A stretch of 64,000 bases of DNA, from NCBI GenBank assembly GCA_030066975.1, contig JASJAO010000012.1, positions 1-64,000 on the forward strand, read 5' to 3'. This stretch comes from Henriciella sp. GTDB lineage: Bacteria; Pseudomonadota; Alphaproteobacteria; Caulobacterales; Hyphomonadaceae. The notes beneath the pieces are model-generated. The model searched no databases and had not been told where the DNA came from. It saw only the letters and a program-made list of their open reading frames with translations. Position numbers and translations under genes: made by a program. This document shows, piece after piece, positions 8,431 to 16,655 of the stretch (positions are counted from its first letter, which is position 1; each line of letters begins with the position of its first letter).

Positions 8431-9348
8431 TTGACCACATCCAATGACATCCCGCTGGGCAGCAAGCCTAACGATCGCGCGGCGCATCTGCGCACAGATA
8501 CCGACTGGCTCGATCAGGCTTTTACCAGCGATGAGGTTCTGATCTTCCTTTTGCAGAACGGCGCCCCGCTGGTTGAGCATAGCGGACAGAGCCTCGTCTG
8601 GCTGGGACCGGAAGTGGCCAAACTGTCCCCGCCCGGAGACCGGATCTTCATGGGCAAGGACAAGGCGGGCAGCCCGATTTTTGCGGTTGAGATGCCGGAG
8701 GCGTTTGGCCTTGAGAGCTCCCTGATTGCCGGCACAGGCGCGTTTTCAGATATGCGCGCTGCCGCAGCGGGCTTGCCGGAATTGCAGAGCAATCTGGCGG
8801 CGACTGCGCGCAGCCTGTTCGAATGGCATCGCAGCCACTCTTATTGCTCGCGCTGCGGCGCGCCAAGCGATGTGGCAGAAGCGGGCTGGAAACGCATCTG
8901 CCCCTCTTGCGGCGCAGAGCACTTTCCGCGCACCGACCCCGTCGCGATTATGCTAGCGGTGAAAGATGACAAGTGCCTGCTTGGGCGCCAGGCGATGTGG
9001 CCTGCGGGCTTCTGGTCGGCTTTGGCTGGCTTTGTTGAACCGGGCGAAACGGTTGAACAGGCCGCGACACGCGAGCTGGAGGAAGAGGCCGGGATCAAAG
9101 CCGATCCTGCCAAGGCTGAGTATCTGTTCTGTCAGCCCTGGCCGTTCCCGTCATCGCTGATGATCGGCATTATCGTTGAAGCCGATACGACAGAGGTCTC
9201 AGTTGAGCAGGACGAGCTGGAAGCCGCGCGCTGGATCACGCGTGAAGAGGCGCGCCAGGTGATGGCCGGGACGCATCCAGAGATCTATGCGCCGCCCCCC
9301 ATGGCGGTTGCGCACCATCTGTTGAAGACCTGGGCCGAGCGAGATTAG
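8431..9348 (+). CDS. nudC: NAD(+) diphosphatase / NAD-capped RNA decapping hydrolase
   Basis: 305 aa from a TTG start, preceded by AAAGGAT. The protein has the full NudC layout: an N-terminal domain, a zinc ribbon with Cys139, Cys142, Cys157 and Cys160, and a Nudix domain whose box reads GFVEPGETVEQAATRELEEE. The NudC-specific motif QPWPFPSSLM follows. NudC hydrolyses NAD(H) to NMN and AMP, and in other bacteria removes NAD caps from RNA. It is probably co-transcribed with the VOC gene just upstream and ends at a bidirectional terminator. Confidence 0.95.
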   Translation: MTTSNDIPLGSKPNDRAAHLRTDTDWLDQAFTSDEVLIFLLQNGAPLVEHSGQSLVWLGPEVAKLSPPGDRIFMGKDKAGSPIFAVEMPEAFGLESSLIAGTGAFSDMRAAAAGLPELQSNLAATARSLFEWHRSHSYCSRCGAPSDVAEAGWKRICPSCGAEHFPRTDPVAIMLAVKDDKCLLGRQAMWPAGFWSALAGFVEPGETVEQAATRELEEEAGIKADPAKAEYLFCQPWPFPSSLMIGIIVEADTTEVSVEQDELEAARWITREEARQVMAGTHPEIYAPPPMAVAHHLLKTWAERD

Positions 9349-9380
9349 CTGAGTGTGAACTTTGGCTGATGACCGACATG

Positions 9381-9415
9381 AAAAGCTCCCCGGCCAAGCG
9401 CGCCAGGGAGCTTTC
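9381..9415. terminator. Bidirectional intrinsic terminator between nudC and the OMP gene
   Basis: AAAGCTCCC at 9382-9390 pairs with GGGAGCTTT at 9406-9414, with a GC-rich loop that can form a further inner stem. A/T tracts flank both sides. It lies between two convergent genes and can serve both. Confidence 0.75.
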
Positions 9416-9435
9416 CGTATCGGTTCGTGTTGGAG

Positions 9436-9969
9436 CTAGAATCTCATGCCGACAGCAAGCGTGAACGCGTCCGATTCAACATCTTCGATGTCGTAGCGTG
9501 TGTAGTCACCGCGCACATAAAGACGCTCTGAAACGTCAAACGTCCCGCCGACGCCGTAACCGGCACCTGTTTCGCTTTCTTCGGTGCTGCCGATCCCGCT
9601 GACATCGGCTTCAAGTTCGGCATTTACGATGCCGGCACGGGCGTACAGGCTCGCACGCTCACCGAGCGGCATCTGCGCCTTACCATAGAGCCCGACCACA
9701 TAATTGAGACCAATCGACGTCGTGACGTCGGCGACTGTTGAATCGTCATCGTCAAGGCCGAAGCCAACTTCGCCCTCAACACCGAAATTCGGTGTGAGAT
9801 CATAGCCGAGACGACCGGTAATGGCATCAAGATCAGAGTCGCCGGACGTGCCTTCAATATCGGCTGAGAAATGCGTGTAGCCAGCATCAGCATACCAGCC
9901 TTCAGCCAGTGCATATGGGCTCGACATGATCGCTGTGATGACAGCGAGGGAGGAAAGAGTCCGTTTCAT
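9436..9969 (-). CDS. Outer-membrane beta-barrel protein (OmpA/Opa-like porin fold)
   Basis: 177 aa with a signal peptide (MKRTLSSLAVITAIMSSPYALA), then alternating strands such as GWYADAGYTHFSADIE and GRLGYDLTPNFGVEGEVGFG. The C-terminus ends in FTLAVGMRF, with the terminal Phe required for Bam recognition. This is the 8-stranded opacity-type barrel family; the specific role is unknown. A good RBS (AGGAG) precedes the ATG. A long AT-rich upstream region with two inverted repeats suggests tight transcriptional control. Confidence 0.88.
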   Translation of the reverse strand: MKRTLSSLAVITAIMSSPYALAEGWYADAGYTHFSADIEGTSGDSDLDAITGRLGYDLTPNFGVEGEVGFGLDDDDSTVADVTTSIGLNYVVGLYGKAQMPLGERASLYARAGIVNAELEADVSGIGSTEESETGAGYGVGGTFDVSERLYVRGDYTRYDIEDVESDAFTLAVGMRF

Positions 9970-10074
9970 TGTTTTTCTCCTGTTTTACGCGTTTGCGCAG
10001 GCAGGAGATCGGCTCGAATTGTGTTCAGAATGTGAAGTATTTGCGTGACGTATTATTCACAAAAGTAAGTGTTG

Positions 10075-10091
10075 TTTAAGTATCACTTAAA
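10075..10091. promoter_or_regulatory. Candidate operator, inverted repeat
   Basis: TTTAAGT ATC ACTTAAA is a perfect repeat with 7-bp arms and a 3-nt spacer. It lies about 105 bp upstream of the OMP start codon. Confidence 0.4.
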
Positions 10092-10110
10092 TATTTTACA
10101 TGAGAAATTT

Positions 10111-10123
10111 GTATAATTTATAC
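10111..10123. promoter_or_regulatory. Candidate operator or promoter palindrome
   Basis: GTATAATTTATAC is a perfect 13-base palindrome with a single central base. It contains TATAAT-like sequence on both strands, so it may simply be a -10 element. Confidence 0.35.
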
Positions 10124-10197
10124 ACCTTTACACAAAAAACTCCTGCGCACATTTTATTTTTGTAAATTCAATGTCTCGATAGGACTCAAAGAGAGAA

Positions 10198-10230
10198 ACG
10201 CCCCTACACAGGCTTGGCGTGTAGGGGCGT
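10198..10230 (-). terminator. Intrinsic terminator of the YHS gene
   Basis: A perfect 12-bp stem (ACGCCCCTACAC at 10198-10209 with its complement at 10219-10230) has a 9-nt loop. On the minus strand it is followed by TTTCTCTCTTT. It lies 45 bp past the YHS stop codon. Confidence 0.85.
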
Positions 10231-10275
10231 CCTGGCCAGATTGGCTCACGAGAGCCAAGGGATGGGGGACATGCT

Positions 10276-10740
10276 CTATTTCGTGAGCACCGTCGGCCAG
10301 TTCTGGTCTGCAGAGGTGATGAAGCCGGAACGATCCTCGTTCCACTTGTTCTGGATCGACCTGTTATAGTTCAGGTAGAGTTTACCATCGACCACGGCCC
10401 AGTGATCGGCGTCCCCTTTGGCTGTGTAGCCTTGAGACACCGCCCAGGCGCAATAGCCGCCATATTGCGGGGCGTATTTTGCCGGGTCTGCATCAAAGGC
10501 GGCTTTGTTTTCGGCTGACGAAAAGCGGAATTGAGCCCCCTGATAGTCAGAAGTGAAATCCTTCGAGCCTTTGACCGGTTCGCCCACGGTGAAGTAAGCG
10601 ACCGCGTCATGGCCTTGAACAGCGACATTGTTGAACCGGCCGGTATAGATCGGGTCTTTGTCCGCGAAGGCCGCAGGCGCGGCGATGACGGTTGGGGCTG
10701 CAGCGACAAGGGCGGCGGCGATAAGGGTACGGAGTTTCAT
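10276..10740 (-). CDS. YHS domain-containing periplasmic protein
   Basis: 154 aa. A signal peptide (about residues 1-26, ending AAPAAFA) is followed by one YHS domain, with AVQGHDAVAYFTVGEPVKGS and the later PAKYAPQYGGYCAWAVSQG. Proteins of this type are common in Alphaproteobacteria and are often described as YHS domain or tat-pathway proteins. The domain is thought to bind metal, but no activity is established. The RBS GAAGGAT precedes the ATG. It is second in an operon behind the DoxX/DUF417-like membrane protein (35 bp gap) and ends at a strong terminator. Confidence 0.85.
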   Translation of the reverse strand: MKLRTLIAAALVAAAPTVIAAPAAFADKDPIYTGRFNNVAVQGHDAVAYFTVGEPVKGSKDFTSDYQGAQFRFSSAENKAAFDADPAKYAPQYGGYCAWAVSQGYTAKGDADHWAVVDGKLYLNYNRSIQNKWNEDRSGFITSADQNWPTVLTK

Positions 10741-10775
10741 GGGTCTATCCTTCGTGAAATCAAGTTTTGACGCCG

Positions 10776-11309
10776 CTAGTGGCGCGTTGGGAACAGGGTT
10801 GTGCGAAGTCCGGCCGCGATCGCTGCCAGCTCACGGCGGCGGATGAAGATCAGCAGGGCGGAGGTCAGCCACACCACGACTGCCATCATGAACAGGCCGC
10901 CGCCATCATTGTTGGGATCAATGCCCAGCGGGGTCCACAAGTGGAAGTTCACCGCGCCGCTCATCACCGCAAAAGCGATCAGCGCACCAATTGCCTGCAG
11001 GCGGCGGAAAGCCGGAAGGATGCCGAGCAAGAGCAGGCTCGCGGCAATGCCCTCTGCCGAGCCGATGACATACTGGCTTAACAGGCCTGTCTGAGCGAAC
11101 AAGCCGTCTGCGCCGAGACTGGCCGCCCAATCGTTCAGGCGTCCAAAAATCTCTTGGGTTTCCGGCGCGTTGGTAAACTTGAAGCGCAGGCTGTCGAGAA
11201 AGACAATTGACGCGATGACGGCAATCGCGTGCGGGGCGTAGGTCTTCGCTTTCGTGATCAGATTTGCGGCGTCAGGTTCGGTTTCAGTGAATGTTGTGTC
11301 ATGTGCCAT
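10776..11309 (-). CDS. DoxX/DUF417-like integral membrane protein
   Basis: 177 aa from the ATG at 11307-11309, chosen because a perfect AAGGAGG lies 7 bp upstream; a longer frame to 11369 has no such site. Four hydrophobic segments are visible, starting with HAIAVIASIVFLDSLRFKFT and including LSQYVIGSAEGIAASLLLLG. The charged motif after the first helix (RFKFTNAPE) resembles the DoxX/DUF417 (YkgB) group. The function is not known, though relatives respond to oxidants such as hypochlorite. It is first in a two-gene operon with the YHS protein. Confidence 0.75.
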   Translation of the reverse strand: MAHDTTFTETEPDAANLITKAKTYAPHAIAVIASIVFLDSLRFKFTNAPETQEIFGRLNDWAASLGADGLFAQTGLLSQYVIGSAEGIAASLLLLGILPAFRRLQAIGALIAFAVMSGAVNFHLWTPLGIDPNNDGGGLFMMAVVVWLTSALLIFIRRRELAAIAAGLRTTLFPTRH

Positions 11310-11440
11310 TGTGTCCTCCTTGGCTGTGATCACTAGGTAAATGCAGCTCTCATCACTTGCTATGAACACAAGCGTGAGGCCGGTTCACGAGACCGCGATC
11401 AGATTGCGACGGGTTCGTGATCACGCCGCGTGCAGACAAA

Positions 11441-11473
11441 GAAAACCCCGCTCTTCGCAAAGGAAGAGCGGGG
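11441..11473 (-). terminator. Intrinsic terminator of the AhpD-like gene
   Basis: CCCCGCTCTTC at 11446-11456 pairs perfectly with GAAGAGCGGGG at 11463-11473. On the minus strand the stem is followed by TTTTCTTTG. It lies just past the stop codon at 11532. Confidence 0.85.
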
Positions 11474-11531
11474 TGCGCGCGGCTTCATCGGGGAAGGGGA
11501 ACATGAAGCCAGCGCGAACGCTGGACGGGGC

Positions 11532-12104
11532 CTATACGAGGGCTTCGACCTTGTCTTTCGGGGTCCAGGCATGCTTTTCAAAAGCGGCATTGACCGGCGT
11601 TTCTGCGACGTGATTTGTGTAGTTGGAAATCACTTTCAAGGCGACGCCGAGAATAACCGCGAGCACATTGGCGCGCGTCCAGCCAGCGGCCAGAAACGCA
11701 TCGACATCTGCGTCCGAAACGAAGCCGCGATCAATCACGGTTTTCTTTGTGAAGATGCGCAGCGCTTCCAGGCGCGGATCAGCGATGGGGCGATCTTCAC
11801 GGACAGCCGCTATCACATCGAGATCAAGGCCTGCGCCTTCTGAAATCGTCGTGTGTGCCGCAACACAGAAGTGACATTGGTTTTCAACGCTTGCTGTGAT
11901 GGTGACAATCTGCTGTTCCAGCGGGGTGAGGCCGGATTTACCCAGTTGATCTGAGAGTTGGGTATAGGCGTTCAGCACGGTGGGGTTTTCAGCAAACACG
12001 GCATAGAGGCTCGGAATGAAGCCCATCTTTTTGTGGACGCCTGCCAGGAAGTCGCGCGCGCCATCGGGCGCGGTGGTCGCGTCGTGGAGTTGGAATTTGG
12101 CCAT
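11532..12104 (-). CDS. Carboxymuconolactone decarboxylase / AhpD-like family protein
   Basis: 190 aa from the ATG at 12102-12104, preceded by AAAGGA. The core carries the AhpD signature with a redox CxxC and a His (ENQCHFCVAAHTT), preceded by LTPLEQQIVTITAS. Such proteins act as disulfide-dependent peroxidase partners or as decarboxylases; the CxxC with its downstream His favours a thiol redox role. It is divergent from a LysR regulator, a classic arrangement in which the regulator controls the enzyme. A strong terminator follows. The physiological substrate is not known. Confidence 0.85.
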   Translation of the reverse strand: MAKFQLHDATTAPDGARDFLAGVHKKMGFIPSLYAVFAENPTVLNAYTQLSDQLGKSGLTPLEQQIVTITASVENQCHFCVAAHTTISEGAGLDLDVIAAVREDRPIADPRLEALRIFTKKTVIDRGFVSDADVDAFLAAGWTRANVLAVILGVALKVISNYTNHVAETPVNAAFEKHAWTPKDKVEALV

Positions 12105-12181
12105 TGGATTGGTCCTTTGATTAGCAGTCGGGGGCGGCTGATCCGCCAGCGATGGACCGAACATGGGTCACAATAGCGATT

Positions 12182-12201
12182 GGAAGAATGTCACTTCTTC
12201 C
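12182..12201. promoter_or_regulatory. Candidate LysR operator between divergent genes
   Basis: GGAAGAA TGTCAC TTCTTCC is a perfect inverted repeat with 7-bp arms and a 6-nt spacer. It lies in the 136-bp gap between the AhpD-like gene and the divergent LysR gene, about 40 bp before the regulator start. Confidence 0.5.
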
Positions 12202-12240
12202 CATATACCCCATGCAGTTTCTGAATAAGAAGGACGAGAT

Positions 12241-13146
12241 ATGGACCGGATCGACGCCATGCGGCTTTTTTTGCGGGTCGCGGATGCGGGCAGTTTCTCA
12301 CGTGCCGCTGCCGACCTCAGCATCGGACAGCCGACCGTGTCGCGGCGCATTCAGGACCTCGAGCATCAGATCGGCGCGGAGCTGTTCCACCGGACGACGC
12401 GAGCGCTCAACCTGACCGAGGCTGGCCAGCGCTTCTATGATCGCGCGCAGGACATCTTGTCTGACTTTGATGAAGCCGAAGCCGAGGCAAGAGGGCTCGA
12501 CAAGGAACCCGTCGGTATGTTGCGGATCAGCGCGCCGCATTCCTTTTCGAAACTCGTCATCACACCGACCATTGGCGGCTTCCTGCAGAAGCATCCGCAT
12601 ATCCGGATCGATCTGCTCACAGACGATACCTATACCGATCTTGTCACGGAAGGCGTCGACATCGCTTTCAGGCTGGGCGAGTTGAATGATAGCGCGCTGA
12701 TGGCGAAACGCCTGATGGTGGCCCATCGCGGCATCTGGGCGGCCCCGTCCTATATCGAAGCGCGCGGTGCACCGGTGACCCCGGATGACTTGAAAGAGCA
12801 TGACGGACTGGTCTTCCGTCAATCACTTCAGGGACAGCAATGGACGCTGAAACACGAGGAATCCGGTGAAGAAGTGCGGGTCAATATGGACGGGCGCTTC
12901 AGAGGCTCATCCGGCGATACACTTCTGCAAGGCGCGATTGACGGGCTGGGCATCTTTATCGGGCCAAGCTGGCTTGTTTGCGACCACGTCCGGTCCGGCG
13001 TGCTGCAGCGGGTGATGCCGGACTGGCGCGGCAGTGACTTGCCGCTGTCGGTGGTGTGGACTGGCGGCAAACTGCGCGGCAAGTCCCGTCTTTTCGTGGA
13101 TCACGTGTCGGAGGCCCTGGTCGGCATCAATGATATCGGCCGCTAA
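12241..13146 (+). CDS. LysR family transcriptional regulator
   Basis: 301 aa. The N-terminal winged helix starts MDRIDAMRLFLRVADAGSFS and continues with QPTVSRRIQDLEHQIGAELF. The effector-binding domain (about residues 90-295) resembles the CrgA-like subgroup. The RBS AAGGACGAG lies before the ATG. The divergent AhpD-like gene and the inverted repeat in the shared upstream region make that gene the most likely target, with autoregulation probable. The inducer is unknown. Confidence 0.93.
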   Translation: MDRIDAMRLFLRVADAGSFSRAAADLSIGQPTVSRRIQDLEHQIGAELFHRTTRALNLTEAGQRFYDRAQDILSDFDEAEAEARGLDKEPVGMLRISAPHSFSKLVITPTIGGFLQKHPHIRIDLLTDDTYTDLVTEGVDIAFRLGELNDSALMAKRLMVAHRGIWAAPSYIEARGAPVTPDDLKEHDGLVFRQSLQGQQWTLKHEESGEEVRVNMDGRFRGSSGDTLLQGAIDGLGIFIGPSWLVCDHVRSGVLQRVMPDWRGSDLPLSVVWTGGKLRGKSRLFVDHVSEALVGINDIGR

Positions 13147-13196
13147 TGCGACCGCCATCTTTGGCAAACAGCTTGAGATAGGCCTGACACACGCCC

Positions 13197-13571
13197 TCAA
13201 GCATAGCTGACCACCTCGTACTCGATCCCATCGTGATCGTGGAAATAGAAGCGGCGACCGGGCTCATAGTCGCCATGATTGTGCGGGCGAAACCCCATCG
13301 CAGCGACTTTCTCTTCGGCGGCGTCGAGATCTTCGACCTCCACCCCGATGTGATTGAGTCGCCCATTGATCGGTTTGCCGGGGGCGCCTTCGGGCCGCGT
13401 ATAGATGGCGATATAGCTGTGATCGGCTGTGCCAACATGAATTGTGTCGCCACCAAGCCCCGACTTACCCTGCCAGCGTATTTGCCAGCCGAAAAGCTGC
13501 TGCAACATTTCCGCCGTGCGATGGCGGTCGGTCACTGTGATATTAACGTGTTCGAGAGTCGCTTGAGACAT
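13197..13571 (-). CDS. VOC family protein (glyoxalase I-like), predicted SoxR target
   Basis: 124 aa, single domain. His in LEHVNITVTD and in NHIGVEVEDL, and Glu in the C-terminal DGIEYEVVSYA, sit where VOC metal ligands are expected. The family includes glyoxalase I and related lyases; the true substrate is not clear. It is divergent from soxR with 89 bp between, and that gap carries an SoxR box within the 19-bp spacer of a minus-strand promoter. The gene is therefore predicted to be induced by redox-cycling compounds. Confidence 0.85.
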   Translation of the reverse strand: MSQATLEHVNITVTDRHRTAEMLQQLFGWQIRWQGKSGLGGDTIHVGTADHSYIAIYTRPEGAPGKPINGRLNHIGVEVEDLDAAEEKVAAMGFRPHNHGDYEPGRRFYFHDHDGIEYEVVSYA

Positions 13572-13613
13572 TCCTTAGCTCCAGATTTGCCTTGTCCGGA
13601 AACTTGTGTAATT

Positions 13614-13631
13614 CCTAAACCTAACTTTAGG
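13614..13631. promoter_or_regulatory. SoxR box and MerR-type promoter for the VOC gene
   Basis: CCTAAACCTAACTTTAGG is an 18-bp imperfect dyad with CCTAAA/TTTAGG arms. It matches the length and edges of the enterobacterial SoxR operator (CCTCAAGTTAACTTGAGG). On the minus strand it lies between a -35-like TTGACC and a -10-like TACACA spaced by 19 bp, the lengthened spacer typical of MerR-family control. Confidence 0.75.
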
Positions 13632-13660
13632 TCAAGCTATTTTTTGAGAATTTTGATACA

Positions 13661-14116
13661 ATGAAAACCGGTCTGTCGATTGGCGACTTATCTGTCAGAA
13701 CGGGGTTGTCTGTTTCGGCAATCCGCTTTTACGAAACCAAGGGCTTGGTTACCCCCGACCGCAATTCCGGCGGGCAGCGACGCTATGAAGGCTCAGACAT
13801 ACGTCGGCTCTCCTTCGTGATGATTGCGCAGAAAATGGGGTTTACGATCGAACAGATCGTATCCCTGCTTAAAGAACTGCCGAATGAACGCACACCGACA
13901 CGCAAGGATTGGACAAAGATCAGTCGAACATTTCGCGCATCACTCGATCAGCGTATCGCCATGATGGAGCGTATGCGCGACAATCTCGATGGCTGCATTG
14001 GCTGTGGGTGTCTGTCGCTGAAACGCTGCGCGCTCTATAACCCGGAAGACAAAGCTTGGGCGCGCGGCCCTGGTCCGCGCTATATCCTCGACGCAGGAAC
14101 CGACGATCAGGCGTAA
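13661..14116 (+). CDS. soxR: Redox-sensitive transcriptional activator SoxR
   Basis: 151 aa, normal SoxR length. The MerR-type winged helix (GDLSVRTGLSVSAIRFYETK) is followed by a dimerisation helix and the 2Fe-2S cluster motif CIGCGCLSLKRC with Cys112, Cys115, Cys117 and Cys123. The 3-2-6 spacing equals that of E. coli SoxR. The tail CALYNPEDKAW...GPGPRYIL is also typical. Oxidation of the cluster activates transcription from promoters with long spacers. The divergent VOC gene is the evident target. No soxS is seen, as expected outside enterics. Its 3' end overlaps the convergent aminopeptidase gene by 10 bp. Confidence 0.95.
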   Translation: MKTGLSIGDLSVRTGLSVSAIRFYETKGLVTPDRNSGGQRRYEGSDIRRLSFVMIAQKMGFTIEQIVSLLKELPNERTPTRKDWTKISRTFRASLDQRIAMMERMRDNLDGCIGCGCLSLKRCALYNPEDKAWARGPGPRYILDAGTDDQA

Positions 14117-15474
14117 CGGGTCTTTATCATCTCCCACATCGCGCGCAGACCACAGGCCGCGCCCCCTTCGGGCTGACCGTATTTGGCTTTGCGCCAGGCC
14201 CAGACATCGAGATGCACCCAGGATTTGGCTTCGACAAACTGTTTCAGGAACAGGGCTGCAGTAATGGAACCCGCCATACCGCCCGCTGCGCTGTTGACCA
14301 GATCGGCAATCGGGCTCTTTAGAAGCGAGACATAAGGGTCCCAGAGGGGCATGCGCCAGGCGGGGTCGCCACTGGCGTCTGAGCCAGTTGAAATGGCTCC
14401 GGCAAGCGCTTCGTCATCTGTGTAATAAGGCGCGAGATCTGGTCCGAGGGCGACTCTGGCGGCCCCGGTCAAAGTGGCAAAATCGATGACCAGATCGGGA
14501 TCGCCTTCGCATGCGCGCGTGAGAGCATCGCCGAGGATCAAGCGCCCCTCTGCGTCGGTATTGTCGATCTCGACGCTCAACCCCTTGCGGCTCGACAAAA
14601 TGTCGCCGGGCCGAAAGGCTGTTCCGGAAATGCTGTTTTCGACGGCGGGAACGTAGAGTTTCAGATGGACCGGCAGGTTTGCGCCCATGACCAGTTCTGC
14701 CAGCGCAATCGCATGTGCCGCGCCGCCCATATCCTTTTTCATCAGGCGCATATAATTGCCCGTTTTGAGATTGAGACCGCCTGTGTCGAACGCAACGCCC
14801 TTGCCGACAATCGCAAGCTCCGGCGCTTTTTCGTCGCCCCAGCTGAGCTCCATGATACGCGGTTCCTGCGGCCCCGCGCGACCGACGGCATGGACCATGG
14901 GATAGTTTGCATCGAGCAAGGCGTCGCCGATCGTGGTCTCCAGCGTTGCGCCATAGCGTTCCGCAAGATCGCTGATCGCGCCCTGGATCTGCGCTGGCCC
15001 CATGTCTTCCGCCGGCGTGTTGACCAGGTCACGCAGGCCCGAGATGGCGACGGCCTCACGGACGATGGACTCAGCCGCGTCCCCCTCTCCGACCACAAGG
15101 CGTGGGGGAACGGCCTTGTCCGACAGGTAGCGATCAAACCGATAGACCCCATCAGCCCAACCGGCAGCAATCTGCGACATCGGTAAGCCGCCGTCTCGGG
15201 CAATCGCATAATCGGCTTCTGGCAGCTTGTTCGATAGTGCGGCGACAGCCAGCGCATCACGGCCTGCACCGAGGCCAAACAAGACCGACGAAACAGTTCC
15301 GTCGTCGGAGGCGGCCAGGATGATCTGACCCGCACTGGCCTTGAACTGTTGAGCCTTGGCCAGATTGATCAGCGCATCCGGCACATCAATGCCATCCTCC
15401 CATTCAGCGCTGGTGACAAGGTAGATGTCAGCGGGCGCCTCAGAAGCGGCGAGAAAAGCGGGGTGTGAGGGCAT
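14107..15474 (-). CDS. Leucyl aminopeptidase family (M17) metallopeptidase
   Basis: 455 aa. The C-terminal catalytic domain contains the family signature NTDAEGRLILGDALT and upstream metal and catalytic residues in VGKGVAFDTGGLNLK and MKKDMGGAA. M17 enzymes use two metal ions to remove N-terminal residues, usually Leu; some members also bind DNA. The N-terminal domain is short and divergent, as in the alphaproteobacterial PepA-like branch. It is transcribed alone, ending inside the convergent soxR gene and starting about 100 bp from the divergent tadD-like gene. Confidence 0.93.
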   Translation of the reverse strand: MPSHPAFLAASEAPADIYLVTSAEWEDGIDVPDALINLAKAQQFKASAGQIILAASDDGTVSSVLFGLGAGRDALAVAALSNKLPEADYAIARDGGLPMSQIAAGWADGVYRFDRYLSDKAVPPRLVVGEGDAAESIVREAVAISGLRDLVNTPAEDMGPAQIQGAISDLAERYGATLETTIGDALLDANYPMVHAVGRAGPQEPRIMELSWGDEKAPELAIVGKGVAFDTGGLNLKTGNYMRLMKKDMGGAAHAIALAELVMGANLPVHLKLYVPAVENSISGTAFRPGDILSSRKGLSVEIDNTDAEGRLILGDALTRACEGDPDLVIDFATLTGAARVALGPDLAPYYTDDEALAGAISTGSDASGDPAWRMPLWDPYVSLLKSPIADLVNSAAGGMAGSITAALFLKQFVEAKSWVHLDVWAWRKAKYGQPEGGAACGLRAMWEMIKTRYA

Positions 15475-15576
15475 TGATCGGTCCGTTCTAAAGTTAATGC
15501 GACTGCCAGTTCTATTAACCTGTTCTTGACCAGGCTTGCGGCAAACTCCCCACGTTACAGCGCCGGAGCCTATGCT

Positions 15577-16590
15577 ATGTCCAGACCGAATCTCATCCTG
15601 TCCACCGTATCCTGCCTGGTTTTGGCGGGGTTAGCGGGCTGTGCTTCGACGTCAACGGCAAGCGCCGACGATCCTGAAGCGGCCTACAAAGCGGCTATTG
15701 AAGCGGCTTCAGCCCCGGCAACGCCCGAAGAAATCGCGCAGGCGGAGCGTTCAGATCCACTGACCAAAGCGAACTTCTGGGCCGAAGAGTACCGAAAGGA
15801 CTCAGCCAATCTGGAAACGATCGTGCCCCTGATGCGTGCGCTGCGCGGCATTGGCAGTCATGACCGTGCGATCGAGATTGCCATGACCAGCTTGCCTATT
15901 CATCCGCAAAGCCATGAAATCTTTCTGGAACTAGGTCGAAGCCTTACCGCAAAAGGCGAACACAAACAGGCGGTCGTTGCGTTTGCGCGATCGGCTGATT
16001 TTTCACCTGAAACGGATGCCACGGCCCTCGCGGCTTTGGGCGTTGCCTTTGACCGCACCGGCGAACATGACAAAGCTCAGCGCGCCTATGCCTTCGCCCT
16101 GGATCGTGAGCCAGAGCGGACATCAACGCTTGCGAATTTTGGTCTTTCACTGGCGCTGACAGGGGATCTGGAAGCAGCCGAGGAGCAGCTGCGTAAAGCC
16201 GCTTCAATGGACGATGCCGACAGCCGCGTGCGCCAGAATCTGGTGCTCATTCTTGGCCTTCAGGGACGGTTCGACGAGGTCGCTGAAATCGACCCCTACG
16301 CGCCGAAAGGGACAATGGAATCAAACCGGATGGCCCTGGAACGGATGCTCGGTGTTCAGAAACTCTTCGAGTTTGAAGGCGAGATTGACCTCGACACGCT
16401 GGATCAGGTCAAGGGCCCGGAAACGGAGATGCCTGCTGTTCGCGAAGAGGCGCTGACCGAAGAAGTGATGCTGGATCTACCCGACGCCAATGCGCCTCTC
16501 AATCTGGACGGCGCGGCCGATGCCGTCGCCGCTGAGTCAACAACAGAAGAGGGCCTGCGCCCACGCTTGCGCGGATCGCAAGGCGGATAG
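15577..16590 (+). CDS. tadD: TadD-like tetratricopeptide repeat lipoprotein
   Basis: 337 aa from the ATG at 15577. This start gives a clean lipoprotein signal ending LAGC; the longer frame from 15526 would bury it. At least four TPR-like repeats are visible (for example ALAALGVAFDRTGEHDKAQ and TLANFGLSLALTGDLEAAE). Its C-terminal 80 residues are acidic and low in complexity. In Tad systems TadD is an outer-membrane lipoprotein that helps secretin assembly. The gene is convergent with tadC, the distal gene of the cpa/tad operon, so it has its own promoter. Confidence 0.82.
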   Translation: MSRPNLILSTVSCLVLAGLAGCASTSTASADDPEAAYKAAIEAASAPATPEEIAQAERSDPLTKANFWAEEYRKDSANLETIVPLMRALRGIGSHDRAIEIAMTSLPIHPQSHEIFLELGRSLTAKGEHKQAVVAFARSADFSPETDATALAALGVAFDRTGEHDKAQRAYAFALDREPERTSTLANFGLSLALTGDLEAAEEQLRKAASMDDADSRVRQNLVLILGLQGRFDEVAEIDPYAPKGTMESNRMALERMLGVQKLFEFEGEIDLDTLDQVKGPETEMPAVREEALTEEVMLDLPDANAPLNLDGAADAVAAESTTEEGLRPRLRGSQGG

Positions 16591-16655
16591 GTCTCGACAC
16601 GTCTGCTAAGCGCAACTTTCTTTGCTGAACCACGCCTGACCGCTGGGTCCTGACC

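Larger units (their letters stand above)
9970..10197. other. AT-rich gene-free region upstream of the OMP gene
   Basis: No gene is seen in 9970-10275. The part up to 10197 is much richer in A+T than the rest of the window and carries two inverted repeats, listed separately. It must contain the promoter of the minus-strand OMP gene. Confidence 0.6.
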
